The notes: generated by a model from the letters alone, not told the origin. DNA of 64,000 nt from Thiothrix nivea DSM 5205 (GCF_000260135.1 NZ_JH651384.1:1987693-2051692), one strand, 5' to 3'; counted from the first letter of the stretch, positions 22,724 through 33,821 are shown. Made by a program: numbers and translations.

Positions 22724-23434
22724 TTGCTGTTGATGCTGTTCGCCTTCCTTACCTCCCTGCTGACAGCGGTGATGGGGCTGGGGGGCGGGCTGATCCTGAT
22801 TGCGTTGATGCCGGGGCTGCTGCCAGCAGTGGCGGTGATTCCGGTACATGCCGCGACACAGCTAGTTTCCAACACCAGTCGGGCATTGTTTGGGTGGCAT
22901 GACATCCGCTGGGAATTTGTGCTGTCCTTCCTGATCGGCTCCATGGCTGGCGGGTTGCTGGCGGCCAGAATCGCTACCCTGATCAATCTGGACTACCTGC
23001 CGTTGCTGATTGCGGCTTTCATCCTGTTCAACGTGTGGGGCGGCGGCATCCGTTTCCGGGAAAGCCCCAGGGGTGAATTCCTGACCATTGGTTTCGTGCA
23101 GACCGGCATGGGGATGCTGTCAGGCACAACCGGGCCATTGGCGCAGTCGACGCTGGTGCGCAAAGGGCTGGAACGGGATGAAATCGTGGTGACTTCCGCC
23201 GTTTTCATGAGCATTTCGCACCTCATCAAGCTGGCCTTGTTTGGGGTTATTGGATTCAATTTTGCGGAATACTGGCCGGTGATGCTGGCGATGATGGTGG
23301 CGGTAATTGCCGGAACCTGGGTGGGGACGCGACTGCGGCGTCGGGTTCCCAACGAGCAGTTCAAGCTTGCGCTCAAGTGGTTGCTGACGTTGCTGGCCAT
23401 TCGGATCATCTTGCAGGCTTTGTTGTCTACCTGA
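22724..23434 (+). CDS. TauE/SafE-family membrane permease
   Basis: 236 residues, about seven hydrophobic segments, beginning LFAFLTSLLTAVMGLGGGLI, the N-terminal repeat of TauE/SafE (DUF81) transporters, with the second repeat beginning TGMGMLSGTTGPLAQS. Members export or import sulfonates, sulfoacetate or related small organic and sulfur anions. The start is uncertain: TTG at 22724 begins the open frame, and ATG at 22733 is the first ATG. GAAGG lies rather far upstream. The gene begins close to the presumed right end of the outer insertion sequence, so its native promoter may have been displaced. Substrate cannot be told from the sequence. Confidence 0.8.
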   Translation: MLLMLFAFLTSLLTAVMGLGGGLILIALMPGLLPAVAVIPVHAATQLVSNTSRALFGWHDIRWEFVLSFLIGSMAGGLLAARIATLINLDYLPLLIAAFILFNVWGGGIRFRESPRGEFLTIGFVQTGMGMLSGTTGPLAQSTLVRKGLERDEIVVTSAVFMSISHLIKLALFGVIGFNFAEYWPVMLAMMVAVIAGTWVGTRLRRRVPNEQFKLALKWLLTLLAIRIILQALLST

Positions 23435-23548
23435 AGCGAGAAGATGCAAATTGTCGACAATAATTATTTTGATAGATGGATTTGGTAGCGATTTACGAAT
23501 ATATTTTATAATATTGTCGTACAATACCGCTATCAGGAACCATTCCAT

Positions 23549-25840
23549 ATGAATAATGAAACACCCAAGGTCATTTACACGCTGACGGATGAAGCGCCGC
23601 TGCTGGCGACGTGTTCCCTGCTCCCTATCATCCGTACCTTCGCCTCTGGCGCTGGCATCAAGATCATCAAAAACGACCTGTCGCTGCCTGCCCGTACCCT
23701 TGCCGAATTCGCCGACTACCTGACGGAAGAACAAAAGGTTTCTGACGACCTGGGGGTACTGGCTGAACTGACACAGAAGGCTGACAGCAACATCATCAAG
23801 CTGCCCAACATCAGCGCATCCGTCCCGCAACTGATCGCAACCGTCAAAGAATTACAGGCAGCAGGTTACCCACTGCCGGATTATCCGGAAGATCCGCAAA
23901 CCGAGGCAGACAAGGAACTGCTGCGCCGTTACTCCAAAGTGCTGGGGAGTGCGGTCAATCCGGTGCTGCGTGAAGGCAACTCTGACCGCCGCGTACCGGC
24001 TGCGGTCAAGCGTTACGCGCAAACCTACCCGCATGAAATGAAGGAATGGAGCCAGGCATCACGCACCCACGTTTCCCACATGAAGGATGGCGACTTCTAC
24101 CACAGCGAAAAATGCCTGACTCTGGATCGCGCCTGCGATGTCAGCATGGATCTGGTCACAAAGAGCGGCAAAACCATCCTGCTCAAGCCGAAGGTTTCCC
24201 TGCTGGAAGGCGAAATCATCGACAGCATGTTCATGAGCAAAAAAGCCCTGTGCGAGTTCTATGAAAAGCAGATTGAGGATGCGCAGAAGACCGGCGTCAT
24301 GTTCTCGCTGCACGTCAAAGCCACCATGATGAAAGTCTCGCACCCGATCGTGTTCGGCCACTGCGTGAAGATTTTCTACAAGGAACTGTTCGATAAACAC
24401 GGTGAACTGTTCAAGGAGATCGGTGTCAACCCGAACAACGGCATGAGCAGCGTGTACGAAAAGATTGCCACCCTGCCGACCTCACTGCGCGAAGAAATCG
24501 AGCAGGATATTCACTCCTGCTACGAACACCGCCCGGAACTGGCAATGGTGGATTCTGCCAAGGGCATTTCCAACCTGCATTCCCCGAACTACGTGATCGT
24601 CGATGCCTCCATGCCTGCCATGATCCGCAACGGTGGCAAAATGTACGGCCCGGATGGCCGTTTGAAAGACACCAAAGCAGTCATGCCGGAAAGTACCTTC
24701 GCGCGTATTTATCAGGAAATGATCAACTTCTGCAAAACCAATGGCTCGTTCGACCCCAGAACGCTGGGTACTGTGCCCAACGTCGGCCTGATGGCGCAAA
24801 AGGCGGAAGAATACGGCTCCCACGACAAGACCTTTGAAATCCCTGAAGACGGCGTGGCGCGTATTGTGGATGATCAGGGCAAGGTGCTGATCGAGCAAAA
24901 CGTGGAAGCCGGTGACATCTGGCGCATGTGCCAGACCAAAGACCTGCCGGTACGTGACTGGGTTGCACTGGCTGTCCGCCGCGCGCGTGAATCCCAACTG
25001 CCCGCCGTGTTCTGGCTGGATGAATACCGCCCGCATGAAGCCGAACTGATCAAGAAGGTGAAAACCTACCTGCAAGATCACGACCTGACCGACGTTGATA
25101 TTTGCATCATGTCGCCACTGCGCGCGATGCGTTTCAGTCTGGAACGTATTATCCGTGGCAAGAGCACCATTTCCGTCACCGGCAACATCCTGCGCGACTA
25201 CCTGACTGACCTGTTCCCGATTATGGAAGTGGGCACCAGCGCCAAAATGCTGTCCGTCGTCCCGCTGATGAGCGGCGGCGGTTTGTATGAAACCGGCGCG
25301 GGCGGTACGGCTCCGGTACTGGTGAAGCAATTGCTGGAAGAAAACCACCTGAGCTGGGATTCCCTCGGCGAGTTCCTGGCACTGACCGTTTCCTTCGAGC
25401 AGGTCGCCAGACAATACGGCAGCAACAAGGCCAAAGTGCTGGCTGAAACGCTGGATCAGGCCATCGGCGATGTCTTGCTGAACGACAAGTCACCCAAGCC
25501 TCGCACCGGCGAGCTGGATACGCGCGGCAATCACTTCTATCTGGCGATGTACTGGGCGCAGGAACTGGCCAAACAAACCGGAGAGCCTGAAATGGCGGAA
25601 CACTTCGGCAAGCTGGCCAAAGTCCTGGAGGAAAATGAGGAAAAGATCATCGGTGAAATCAGTGCTGTCCAGGGGCAGCCGGTGGATATTGGCGGTTACT
25701 TCTTCGCTGATTCCGAAATGACCAAAGCGGCGATGCGCCCAAGTGCGACCTTCGTTGAGGCCATTATGGCTGCACGGATGCCGGGCTTCACTGCTGCGGA
25801 ACTGGACGCACGTAAAGTAACGCCTGAGAAAATTGTCTGA
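23549..25840 (+). CDS. icd: Monomeric NADP-dependent isocitrate dehydrogenase
   Basis: 763 residues, the large monomeric type (about 740 residues), not the dimeric Icd of E. coli. It oxidises isocitrate to 2-oxoglutarate with NADP+ in the TCA cycle. Diagnostic segments are present: [20 protein letters not shown] at the N-terminus, [40 protein letters not shown], and [20 protein letters not shown] followed by [27 protein letters not shown] hexamer at 23507-23512 gives a likely promoter and AGGAACC a ribosome-binding site. The last codons overlap a long palindromic repeat (25835-25940). Confidence 0.96.
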   Translation: MNNETPKVIYTLTDEAPLLATCSLLPIIRTFASGAGIKIIKNDLSLPARTLAEFADYLTEEQKVSDDLGVLAELTQKADSNIIKLPNISASVPQLIATVKELQAAGYPLPDYPEDPQTEADKELLRRYSKVLGSAVNPVLREGNSDRRVPAAVKRYAQTYPHEMKEWSQASRTHVSHMKDGDFYHSEKCLTLDRACDVSMDLVTKSGKTILLKPKVSLLEGEIIDSMFMSKKALCEFYEKQIEDAQKTGVMFSLHVKATMMKVSHPIVFGHCVKIFYKELFDKHGELFKEIGVNPNNGMSSVYEKIATLPTSLREEIEQDIHSCYEHRPELAMVDSAKGISNLHSPNYVIVDASMPAMIRNGGKMYGPDGRLKDTKAVMPESTFARIYQEMINFCKTNGSFDPRTLGTVPNVGLMAQKAEEYGSHDKTFEIPEDGVARIVDDQGKVLIEQNVEAGDIWRMCQTKDLPVRDWVALAVRRARESQLPAVFWLDEYRPHEAELIKKVKTYLQDHDLTDVDICIMSPLRAMRFSLERIIRGKSTISVTGNILRDYLTDLFPIMEVGTSAKMLSVVPLMSGGGLYETGAGGTAPVLVKQLLEENHLSWDSLGEFLALTVSFEQVARQYGSNKAKVLAETLDQAIGDVLLNDKSPKPRTGELDTRGNHFYLAMYWAQELAKQTGEPEMAEHFGKLAKVLEENEEKIIGEISAVQGQPVDIGGYFFADSEMTKAAMRPSATFVEAIMAARMPGFTAAELDARKVTPEKIV

Positions 25841-25940
25841 ACCGGGACTCGTATGATGTGGCAGATTAACTGTGATTTTTGGGTGTGCCACCGTCAAAAT
25901 CACAGTTAATCACGCCAATCTGCGTAATCCCGGTTCAGAC
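25835..25940. repeat. 106-bp long palindrome overlapping the 3' end of icd
   Basis: Outer arms GTCTGAACCGGGA (25835-25847) and TCCCGGTTCAGAC (25928-25940) are perfectly complementary. Inner arms GATTAACTGTGATTTT (25864-25879) and AAAATCACAGTTAATC (25896-25911) are also perfect, and GCAGATT/AATCTGC pairs out of register in between. The left arm supplies the icd stop codon. It could act as a terminator on either strand, but without a T run. The design fits a dispersed palindromic (MITE- or REP-like) repeat. Confidence 0.75.
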
Positions 25941-26014
25941 ATTCCCCTAAACTTGAGTTTTCCTGCCTAACAACCCAAAATTCACGCCTCCAGCAGTAAA
26001 CGCAAGCACCCCCA

Positions 26015-26821
26015 ATGAGCAAAAAACGCGCCATCCCCATCTTCAGCCACCCGATCATCGAAACCCACTGCCATCTGGACTATCTGGAAGGCGAAGCGCT
26101 GGAAACCGCCCTACAAGCCGCGCAAGCTGTGAACGTCGAGCGTATCATCACCATTGGCGTATCACCCGACAACCTGGAAGCGGTCATGGCGCTGGCGCAA
26201 CAATACCCGCAAGTATGGGGAACGCAAGGCATCCACCCACATGATGCCAACGACTACAACAACGCGGTGGAAACGCAAATCCGCGCCAATGCCTTGCATG
26301 ACAAGATCGTGGCAATCGGCGAAATCGGGCTGGATTACCATTACGACTATTCCGACCGCACCAAACAGCGCACCGCATTCGAGCGCCAGTTACAGATTGC
26401 CATCGACCTCGATTTGCCGATCGTGGTGCATACCCGTGAGGCAGATGCGGATACGCAAGCCATCCTCGCCAATTTCGTCGGCCAGATGCCCAAACGCGGC
26501 GTCATCCACAGCTTCACCTCCGGGCAGGCACTGGCGGAATACTGCCTCGGCGAAGGCTTCTGCATCGGTTTCAACGGCATCAGCACCTTCAAGGCGGCAG
26601 ACAACGTGCGTGACATCATCGCCCTGACCCCGCTGGAGCAAATCCTGCTGGAAACCGACGCCCCCTACCTCACCCCCGTTCCCTACCGTGGCCACAAGAA
26701 CGAGCCAAAATACCTGCCCTTCATCGCCGAACAAGTCGCGCAAGTGAAAGGCATAACGCCAGACGAATTGCTGCCGCAGGTCTGGCGCAACAGCATGGCT
26801 GTCTTCTTCCCCGCAGCTTAA
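26015..26821 (+). CDS. TatD-family metal-dependent hydrolase (DNase-like)
   Basis: 268 residues with all TatD metal-binding motifs: ETHCHLDYLEG near the N-terminus, VWGTQGIHPHDAND, GEIGLDYHYDYSDRTKQRTA, the His in VVHTREADADTQAI, IHSFTSGQALAEYC and LLETDAPYLTPVPYRGHKNE. TatD proteins are Mg2+-dependent deoxyribonucleases or RNA-end-processing enzymes of the cytoplasm. Length is typical. It is a single gene, 86 bases before nadA on the same strand. Confidence 0.92.
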   Translation: MSKKRAIPIFSHPIIETHCHLDYLEGEALETALQAAQAVNVERIITIGVSPDNLEAVMALAQQYPQVWGTQGIHPHDANDYNNAVETQIRANALHDKIVAIGEIGLDYHYDYSDRTKQRTAFERQLQIAIDLDLPIVVHTREADADTQAILANFVGQMPKRGVIHSFTSGQALAEYCLGEGFCIGFNGISTFKAADNVRDIIALTPLEQILLETDAPYLTPVPYRGHKNEPKYLPFIAEQVAQVKGITPDELLPQVWRNSMAVFFPAA

Positions 26822-26907
26822 TGGCTCTTCCTGACCGGCAACCTTGAATCTTCCCCGATTCTGCCCCATGCTTGAGCCATTATTTATATAAAGGTTAAGC
26901 ACTTGCC

Positions 26908-27960
26908 ATGACTGCCAAATTCCCCAATATCCCCGTCATCCAGGCTCCCCTGACTGCCCGCATCGAATCGCTGCGCCCACATTACACGCCGGAACAGAAA
27001 GAACAGGTCAAAACCAACATCGCACAAAAACTCAAGGAGCAGGACGCCGTGCTGGTCGCGCACTACTACGTCGACCGGGATTTGCAGGAACTAGCGGAAG
27101 CCACCGGCGGCTACGTCTCCGACTCGCTGGACATGGCGCGTTTCGGCAATGAACACCCCGCCACCACCCTGATCGTCGCCGGGGTACGTTTCATGGGCGA
27201 AACTGCCAAAATCCTCAACCCGGAAAAGCGCGTGCTGATGCCCACCCTGGAAGCCGAATGTTCGCTGGATCTGGAATGCCCTGCGCCTGAATTCATCGCC
27301 TTCTGCGACCAGCACCCCGACCACACCGTGGTGGTGTATTCCAATACCAGCGCGGAAGTGAAAGCACGCGCCGATTACGTCGTCACCTCCAGCATCGCGG
27401 TCGACCTGGTTTCCTGGCTGGACGAACAGGGCAAGAAAATCATCTGGGCACCCGACCGCCACCTCGGCAACTACATCAAGCGCGTCACCGGGGCGGATAT
27501 GTTGCTGTGGCAGGCAGCCTGCGTGGTGCATGACGAATTCAAGTCGCGCGCGCTCGGCGAGCTGATCGGGAAATACCCCGACGCCGCCGTGCTGGTGCAC
27601 CCGGAATCACCGGAAGAAATCATCAAACTGGCGGATGCGGTCGGCTCCACCACCCAAATCATCAATGCGGCCAAAAACCTGCCCAACAAGCGCTTCATTG
27701 TCGCCACCGACCACGGCATTTTCTACAAGATGCAGCAAGCCGCCCCCGACAAGGAATTCATCGAAGCCCCTACCATGGGTGAAGGCGCGACCTGCCGCAG
27801 TTGCGCGCACTGCCCGTGGATGGCGATGAATGGTTTGCACAACCTGCTGGAGGTGCTGGAAACCGGCAAAAACGAGATTTTCGTCGAGGAAAGCATCCGC
27901 GTGAAAGCCTTGCAGTCCACCCAGCGGATGCTGGATTTCGCCAAAATGCGCAAGGGCTAA
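26908..27960 (+). CDS. nadA: Quinolinate synthase A
   Basis: 350 residues. NadA condenses iminoaspartate with dihydroxyacetone phosphate to quinolinate in NAD synthesis and carries a [4Fe-4S] cluster. The three internal repeats and cluster cysteines are visible: [47 protein letters not shown], and [20 protein letters not shown] near the C-terminus. Also present are [19 protein letters not shown] and [15 protein letters not shown]. This is the long E. coli-like form. No nadB or nadC is adjacent. Confidence 0.96.
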   Translation: MTAKFPNIPVIQAPLTARIESLRPHYTPEQKEQVKTNIAQKLKEQDAVLVAHYYVDRDLQELAEATGGYVSDSLDMARFGNEHPATTLIVAGVRFMGETAKILNPEKRVLMPTLEAECSLDLECPAPEFIAFCDQHPDHTVVVYSNTSAEVKARADYVVTSSIAVDLVSWLDEQGKKIIWAPDRHLGNYIKRVTGADMLLWQAACVVHDEFKSRALGELIGKYPDAAVLVHPESPEEIIKLADAVGSTTQIINAAKNLPNKRFIVATDHGIFYKMQQAAPDKEFIEAPTMGEGATCRSCAHCPWMAMNGLHNLLEVLETGKNEIFVEESIRVKALQSTQRMLDFAKMRKG

Positions 27961-28271
27961 CCCGTGTATCTGCACACAATCTGCAAAACTTTTCCTGCAT
28001 ATCTCCACGGAATTGAAATATTCGCTGCACAACGCCTGGGTAGCATATGTACCTGACACTACTCACCGAACCGGGTGCTGACGATGAAAAAAATAATCTG
28101 CCTATCGTTAACGTCAGTTGTCCCGGTGGGTTTTAAAAACCCGAAGACTCCCCGGAATCCGGTCGGCGGCACGACACCCGCTGGCCGGAATTCCGCATCT
28201 TTCTGCCATTACCCTGTTGATTGTTCTAGCGTGATGCCCCCATCCTTGTCTACAGGCAATGGAGGATCAAC
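27961..28271. other. Intergenic region between nadA and the two-component genes
   Basis: 311 bases. No protein-like frame, RNA gene or convincing terminator was recognised; a short GGGTTTTAAAAACCC palindrome lies at about 28131-28145. GGAGG shortly before 28272 is the ribosome-binding site of the response regulator. Its promoter presumably lies here. Confidence 0.5.
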
Positions 28272-28967
28272 ATGAACAAACACATTCTGATTGCAGACGA
28301 CGACCCGCACATACGCGACGTGATCAGTTTCGCGCTGGAAAAGGCCAATATGCAGGTCACGCAAGCCGAAGACGGGCGGCAGGCGCTGGAGCTGTTCCGC
28401 ACCCACCCCACCGACCTGATCGTGCTCGACATCAATATGCCGGAACTCGACGGGCTGGAAGTCTGCCGCGAAATCCGTAAGTTTTCGGAAGCGCCGATCC
28501 TGTTCCTGTCCTCCCGCGATGATGAAATCGACCGCATTCTGGGGCTGGAAATCGGTGGCGATGATTACGTCACCAAACCCTTCAGCCCACGTGAACTGGT
28601 GGCGCGCATCAACGTCATCCTCAAACGCACGCAAGCCCTACCCCGGGCAGCAGAACCCGCCGCAGGCGAATTGCGCCATGGCAGGCTCAGTATCCAGCCG
28701 GAACAGCACTCGGCAAGCTGGAATGCCCAAGCCATCAGCCTGACCGCCACCGAATTCGCCATGTTGCAAATGTTTGTGCGCCAGCCCGCCCGCGTGTTCA
28801 GCCGCGACAGCATCATGAACAGCGCCTACGATGGCAATGTGTACGTCAGCGACCGCACCATCGACAGCCATATCCGTCATATCCGCCAGAAATTCGCCGA
28901 AACGGGCTGTGATAACGTGATTGAAACCGTGCACGGGGTTGGGTATAAACTTGCTTCATGCCAATAA
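28272..28967 (+). CDS. OmpR/PhoB-family response regulator
   Basis: 231 residues. The receiver domain (1-115) has the acidic pair in ILIADDDPHIRD, the phosphoacceptor Asp in LIVLDINMPELDGLE, Thr/Ser in ILFLSSRDDE and Lys in DDYVTKPFSPRELVARI. The C-terminal winged helix (130-231) ends with RTIDSHIRHIRQKFAETG and IETVHGVGYKLAS. It is overlapped by 10 bases by the histidine kinase gene, so the two form one operon. The regulated genes are unknown; the pair most resembles CreBC/ChvGI-type systems in layout. Confidence 0.92.
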   Translation: MNKHILIADDDPHIRDVISFALEKANMQVTQAEDGRQALELFRTHPTDLIVLDINMPELDGLEVCREIRKFSEAPILFLSSRDDEIDRILGLEIGGDDYVTKPFSPRELVARINVILKRTQALPRAAEPAAGELRHGRLSIQPEQHSASWNAQAISLTATEFAMLQMFVRQPARVFSRDSIMNSAYDGNVYVSDRTIDSHIRHIRQKFAETGCDNVIETVHGVGYKLASCQ

Positions 28968-30595
28968 ACGCCCGCCTGCCGCTGCCCCGCAAAACGCTAT
29001 TCCGCCTGCGCAGCATCTTGCTGATCGTGATGCTGACCATTTTGCTATTACCGTTGGGCGGGCTGTATTTTTTCCGCATTTATGAAAACGAACTGGTGCA
29101 GCAGACCGAGTTGGAGCTGATTTCCCAATCCGCCGCCTTTGCCGCCACCATCCGCCAATTTGTGCGTGACAAGCAAGAGGATGATTATGGTTACATCCAT
29201 TTTTCACGTTCACTGACCGCCCCGCCCGGTTTCAATCTGGAAGGCTACCAACCGATTGACGACTACTACACGCCCATTAGCCCCAAGGTTGACCTGATCG
29301 ACCCGATCCTGCCGCCGCGCCCCGATGCACGCCCCAGTACCCAGGCCACCGACCCGCTGGCGCACCAAATCGGCGAATACATGAGCCACATCATCCGTGA
29401 TACGCAACAAATCACCCTCTCTGGCGTGCGCCTGCTGGACATGAACGGCACGGTCATCGCCGGGCGTGAAGAGATTGGCCTGTCACTGGCGCACATTCCC
29501 GAGGTCAAGGAAGCGCTGCAAGGCCATTACGCCAGCGTCATCCGCCAGCGCCTTTCCGATGAGCCGCCCCCGCCCCTGTACTCGATCAGCCGGGGAACCA
29601 ATATCCGCGTCTTTACTGCCTTCCCGGTCATTGAAAACGGGCGCTTGCAAGGTGTCATCTACCTGTCCCGCACCCCCAAAAATATCATCAAGCACCTGTA
29701 TGAAGAGCGCGAAAAGGTGTTCCTCTCCTCCCTGATCCTGATGTCGCTATCGGTGTTGCTGGTGCTGTTTGTCTCCTCCACCATTTCGCGCCCAATCCGC
29801 GAACTGCTGCAACAAACCGAACGGGTACGGCAGGGGGAGCAGCGCGTGGTGGAACCCTTGCGCAACCCTGTTACCCGCGAAGTGGCACAGCTTTCCGACA
29901 GTTTTGCGGGCATGTCGCACGCGCTGGCGGAACGTTCCGACTACATCCGCCGCTTCGCCACCCACGTCTCGCACGAATTCAAGACCCCGCTGACCGCCAT
30001 GCAAGGCGCGCTGGAACTGCTTCACGACCATCTGGACTCCATGCCGCCGGAAAAGAGCGCGCAATTCATTAACAACCTGCTGGCTGACACCCAGCGCCTC
30101 AAGCAACTGGTCAACCGCCTGCTGGAACTGGCACGCGCCGATGCCCTGGAACCCAGCAACCAGACCACCACCCTGCCCGCCACCCTCAAAGCGTTGCACA
30201 ACCGCTACCGGGAACGCGGGCTGGAACTGCATGTAAGCGAACTGCCCAATGCCTTACTGGGCATCGCCCCGGATGCGTTGGAAGTGGTGTTCACTAACTT
30301 GTTCGACAACAGCCTGCAACACGGCGCTACCCACATCAACATCCGCACCTGCCAGCGTAAGGATAAGCTGGAAGTACGCCTGCACGACAATGGCGAAGGC
30401 ATTTCCCCCGCCAACCGTGACAAGATTTTCACCCCGTTTTTCACCACCAAGCGCAGCAAAGGCGGCACTGGCCTCGGGCTGGAAATCATTGCTTCCATCC
30501 TCAAGGCTTATGGTGGCAGCGTCCGGCTGGGCGAGGCTGAGCGGGGGGCAGAGTTTGTGCTGGAGTTGCCGGTAGAAAGCCGGCTGGCGCAATAA
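28958..30595 (+). CDS. Membrane sensor histidine kinase
   Basis: 545 residues. Transmembrane helix 1 (about 17-39, LRSILLIVMLTILLLPLGGL) and helix 2 (about 255-275, LSSLILMSLSVLLVLFVSST) enclose a periplasmic domain of about 215 residues with a Pro-rich middle. A HAMP linker follows, then the HisKA box with the phosphorylated His (THVSHEFKTPLTAMQ), and an HATPase_c domain with N box (FTNLFDNSLQH), G1 (HDNGEGIS), F (FTPFFTTKR) and G2 (GGTGLGLEI). The gene overlaps its cognate regulator. The periplasmic sensor has no recognised ligand. Confidence 0.92.
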   Translation: MPINARLPLPRKTLFRLRSILLIVMLTILLLPLGGLYFFRIYENELVQQTELELISQSAAFAATIRQFVRDKQEDDYGYIHFSRSLTAPPGFNLEGYQPIDDYYTPISPKVDLIDPILPPRPDARPSTQATDPLAHQIGEYMSHIIRDTQQITLSGVRLLDMNGTVIAGREEIGLSLAHIPEVKEALQGHYASVIRQRLSDEPPPPLYSISRGTNIRVFTAFPVIENGRLQGVIYLSRTPKNIIKHLYEEREKVFLSSLILMSLSVLLVLFVSSTISRPIRELLQQTERVRQGEQRVVEPLRNPVTREVAQLSDSFAGMSHALAERSDYIRRFATHVSHEFKTPLTAMQGALELLHDHLDSMPPEKSAQFINNLLADTQRLKQLVNRLLELARADALEPSNQTTTLPATLKALHNRYRERGLELHVSELPNALLGIAPDALEVVFTNLFDNSLQHGATHINIRTCQRKDKLEVRLHDNGEGISPANRDKIFTPFFTTKRSKGGTGLGLEIIASILKAYGGSVRLGEAERGAEFVLELPVESRLAQ

Positions 30596-30691
30596 TTAGC
30601 CATACAAACCTGTTTTCCCTGCCGTTTTTGGCAGCCCTGCCTGCGGGTTGCTATGCTCAAGGTATCCACTAACAGCACAAGGAGACAGGTC

Positions 30692-32026
30692 ATGCGTTAC
30701 TGCATACGGCTGATCGTGCTTTGGGCAGCCTTGCTGTTGCTGCCGCTGACCGTGCAGGCAGACGGTAAGATATTGGTCGTGCATGTGGAAGGTGCCATCG
30801 GCCCGGTCACGCAGGACTTGATCGTGCGCGGCATCGAACGCGCCGAGGCTGAAGCCGCTTCCCTGATCGTGCTGGAAATGGATACCCCCGGCGGGCTGGA
30901 CACCTCCATGCGCACCATCATCAGCGCCATCCTGGCCTCGAAAGTGCCGGTCGCCACCTACGTTTCCCCTTCCGGCTCACGCGCCGCCAGTGCCGGTACC
31001 TACATCCTCTACGCCAGCCACCTTGCGGCGATGGCTCCTGCCACCAACCTCGGTTCCGCGACCCCGATCCAGATCGGTGGATTACCCGGCGTGCCCAACC
31101 CACCGCAGCCGGAAGAAACCGCCCCGAAAGCATTGGAGCCTGACAGCCCATTGGAAAAAAAGATCGTCAATGACGCCGCCGCTTACATCCGCAGCCTGGC
31201 CGAACTGCGCGGGCGCAATGGCGAGTGGGCGGAACAGGCCGTGCGCGAAGCCGTCAATATCACCGCCAGCGAAGCGTTGGACAAGGGTGTAATTGATCTG
31301 GTCGCCACCGATCTCGACGATTTTTTACGACAGGTGAATGGCAGGGAAATCGCCACCACCGCAGGCAAAGTGTTCCTCAATACCCAAAACCTGAGCGTTG
31401 AACACATCGAACCCGACTGGCGTTCCGATTTGCTGGCAGTGATTACCAACCCCAATATCGCGCTGGTGCTGCTGATGATCGGCATTTACGGCCTGATCAT
31501 CGAATTTTCCAACCCCGGTTTCATCCTGCCCGGCGTAACCGGGGCGATCTGCCTGCTGCTGGCCGCTTACGCTTTCCAGATGCTGCCGGTCAATTATGTC
31601 GGACTAGGTTTGATCATGGTCGGTTTGACCTTCATGGTGATGGAATTCTTTATCGCCAGCAGCGGGGTGCTGGGCGTGGGTGGGCTGATTGCTTTCGTGA
31701 TCGGTTCGGTGATTTTGTTCGATGACAAATACCTCGCCATATCCCTGCCCCTGTTTGGCGGCATCGCGCTGGTGGCGGGCGGATTCCTGTTGTGGATGCT
31801 GAACCGTTTCGCCAGCCTGCGCCACAAGCCGGTGGTCAGCGGGCTGGAACACATGATTGGCCAGATAGGCAAGACTGCCGAAACCTTCAGCAACAGCGGC
31901 CACGTTTTTGTCAACGGCGAATACTGGGCCGCGCACAGCGCCACGCCGCTCAGTGCCGGTCAACCGGTGGAAGTGCTGGCGGCGCGCGACATGGTACTGG
32001 AAGTCAAAGCCAAGGAGAAAAACTGA
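30692..32026 (+). CDS. NfeD-family membrane serine protease
   Basis: 444 residues from the ATG at 30692, with GGAGA upstream. A signal peptide ([18 protein letters not shown]) is followed by a ClpP-fold protease domain ([20 protein letters not shown]; catalytic Ser in [17 protein letters not shown]; Lys in [15 protein letters not shown]), then four transmembrane helices (about 255-365) and a C-terminal OB-fold ([14 protein letters not shown]...[12 protein letters not shown]). Long NfeD proteins work with stomatin-like partners, cleaving hydrophobic tails in the membrane. The slipin gene overlaps the stop codon (TGATG), the usual operon arrangement. Confidence 0.92.
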   Translation: MRYCIRLIVLWAALLLLPLTVQADGKILVVHVEGAIGPVTQDLIVRGIERAEAEAASLIVLEMDTPGGLDTSMRTIISAILASKVPVATYVSPSGSRAASAGTYILYASHLAAMAPATNLGSATPIQIGGLPGVPNPPQPEETAPKALEPDSPLEKKIVNDAAAYIRSLAELRGRNGEWAEQAVREAVNITASEALDKGVIDLVATDLDDFLRQVNGREIATTAGKVFLNTQNLSVEHIEPDWRSDLLAVITNPNIALVLLMIGIYGLIIEFSNPGFILPGVTGAICLLLAAYAFQMLPVNYVGLGLIMVGLTFMVMEFFIASSGVLGVGGLIAFVIGSVILFDDKYLAISLPLFGGIALVAGGFLLWMLNRFASLRHKPVVSGLEHMIGQIGKTAETFSNSGHVFVNGEYWAAHSATPLSAGQPVEVLAARDMVLEVKAKEKN

Positions 32027-32823
32027 TGTTTGTCGAATACCTTGCCCCGCTGGTGTTGCTGGGCGCAATCCTGTTCTCCGCAATCAAGATCCTCAACGAA
32101 TACGAGCGCGGCGTGGTGTTTTTCCTCGGGCGCTTCCAGGCGGTCAAGGGGCCGGGGCTGATCATCATCATTCCCGGCATCCAGAAAATGGTCAAAGTTG
32201 ACCTGCGCGTGGTGACGATGGACATCCCCAAACAGGACGTGATTTCGCGCGACAATGTGACCGTGCATGTCAGCGCGGTGCTGTATTTCCGCGTGGTCGA
32301 CCCGGAACGCGCCATCATTCAGGTGGAAGATTACTACATGGCCACCAGCCAATTGGCGCAGACCACCCTGCGTTCGGTACTCGGCCAGCACGATCTGGAT
32401 GAAATGCTTTCCCAGCGCGAAAAGCTCAACCTCGACATCCAGGCCAGCCTCGAAGACCAGACTGCTGCCTGGGGCATCAAGGTAACGAATGTGGAAATCA
32501 AGCACATCGACCTCGACGAAAGCATGATCCGCGCCATCGCCAAACAGGCCGAGGCCGAGCGCGAACGCCGCGCCAAAGTCATCCATGCGGAAGGCGAATT
32601 GCAGGCATCCGAAAAACTGCTGGCCGCCGCCAATGTCATGTCGGCCAACCCGCAAACGCTGCAATTGCGTTACCTGCAAACGCTCAATGACATCTCCACC
32701 GAGAACACCACGACTATCGTGTTTCCGCTACCGATCGACATGCTGAGATCTTTCCAAAACTGGATGGAAGGCCAGAATAACGGGAAACAACCTGCTGGTT
32801 CCAAACCCGGTCAATCCGGTTAA
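32026..32823 (+). CDS. Slipin, stomatin/prohibitin-like SPFH protein
   Basis: 265 residues from the ATG at 32026, overlapping the nfeD stop. One N-terminal membrane anchor ([19 protein letters not shown]) is followed by an SPFH domain ([50 protein letters not shown]) and a charged coiled coil ([20 protein letters not shown]). It forms oligomeric membrane rings and partners NfeD. The C-terminal hydrophobic tail region ([16 protein letters not shown]) is the presumed target of the NfeD protease. Confidence 0.92.
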   Translation: MFVEYLAPLVLLGAILFSAIKILNEYERGVVFFLGRFQAVKGPGLIIIIPGIQKMVKVDLRVVTMDIPKQDVISRDNVTVHVSAVLYFRVVDPERAIIQVEDYYMATSQLAQTTLRSVLGQHDLDEMLSQREKLNLDIQASLEDQTAAWGIKVTNVEIKHIDLDESMIRAIAKQAEAERERRAKVIHAEGELQASEKLLAAANVMSANPQTLQLRYLQTLNDISTENTTTIVFPLPIDMLRSFQNWMEGQNNGKQPAGSKPGQSG

Positions 32824-32864
32824 CCGCCTGCCGCATCACCGGCAGGCCACTGCCGAGTGATGCC

Positions 32865-33692
32865 ATGCGTTACCTAAAATTCCTGTTACTTGCGCTCCTG
32901 TGCTTCATCCCGTTTTACGCGGCGGCCTTCGCCCCGCCTGCACACATCCAGCTGGAAAGCCAGGACTGGGGTGAAGCCAAGCCCGATGACATCCAGACTG
33001 TGCTGGAATCGGTGATCGAAGTGATTTCCCCTTATACAGCAGGGCGTCAGTTCGGCAACATCCTGATCCACAATGACAAGACCGGCCCCATTTCCACCTA
33101 TGAAAAAGGCCCCAATGGCGAATACATCATCATGCTTAACGTGCATGGCCGCTACTGGGCGCAACTGACTTACCAGTTTTCCCACGAAATGTGCCACTTG
33201 ATGTCGAATTACGACCTCGCCCCCAATAACATGTCCCACCAGCAATGGTTCGAAGAATCCCTGTGTGAAGCCTTTAGCCTGTTTGCGCTGGAAAAAATGG
33301 CGCAACACTGGGAAGATAACCCACCCTACCCCCAATGGCAGGAATACGCCCCCAAGTTCCTCGAATACGAGCAGGACAACCTCAAACAGGCACACCGCAA
33401 ACTGCCCAAGGGCATGAAACTGCCGCGCTGGTATCAGGAATATCAGAAAACCCTCAATGCTGACCCCTACGCGCAAGGGCGTAACCTCAACGAACTGGTC
33501 GCCAACCAGCTACTGCCTATTTTTGACAAACAACCGGACACTTGGAGCAGCATCAACTACCTCAACCTGGGCGAGGACACCGACGACAAATCATTGGATA
33601 AATATTTAACAGATTGGGAACAATATGCCCCAACACAATGGACACCCACAGTCCAAGAGATCAAACAAAAACTGCTCAATACCGCTGGATAA
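32865..33692 (+). CDS. Exported protein with an HExxH metallopeptidase-like motif
   Basis: 275 residues with a signal peptide (MRYLKFLLLALLCFIPFYAA, cleavage near AFA). Residues about 107-111 read HEMCH within YQFSHEMCHLMSNYDL, an HExxH zinc motif, and WFEESLCEAFSLFALE about 25 residues later supplies a Glu in a helix, the gluzincin arrangement. A zinc-dependent peptidase in the periplasm is thus plausible. The rest is rich in Trp, Tyr and Gln and has no recognised domain. It follows the slipin gene by 41 bases on the same strand and may share its transcript. I cannot name a family. Confidence 0.65.
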   Translation: MRYLKFLLLALLCFIPFYAAAFAPPAHIQLESQDWGEAKPDDIQTVLESVIEVISPYTAGRQFGNILIHNDKTGPISTYEKGPNGEYIIMLNVHGRYWAQLTYQFSHEMCHLMSNYDLAPNNMSHQQWFEESLCEAFSLFALEKMAQHWEDNPPYPQWQEYAPKFLEYEQDNLKQAHRKLPKGMKLPRWYQEYQKTLNADPYAQGRNLNELVANQLLPIFDKQPDTWSSINYLNLGEDTDDKSLDKYLTDWEQYAPTQWTPTVQEIKQKLLNTAG

Positions 33693-33821
33693 CCTTTCTT
33701 CGGGAAATGGTTTTTTAAATCACAAAAGAAATTTATAATGCCCTATACAAAAAGATGAACTTCCTCGCAAAACATCCGTCATAAAAATAATAACAGCGGA
33801 TAGGGAAATAGGGTGTACATT

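Noticed and set aside
24482-25414. 310-residue minus-strand frame inside icd
   Set aside because: Antisense shadow of a highly conserved enzyme; composition is not protein-like.
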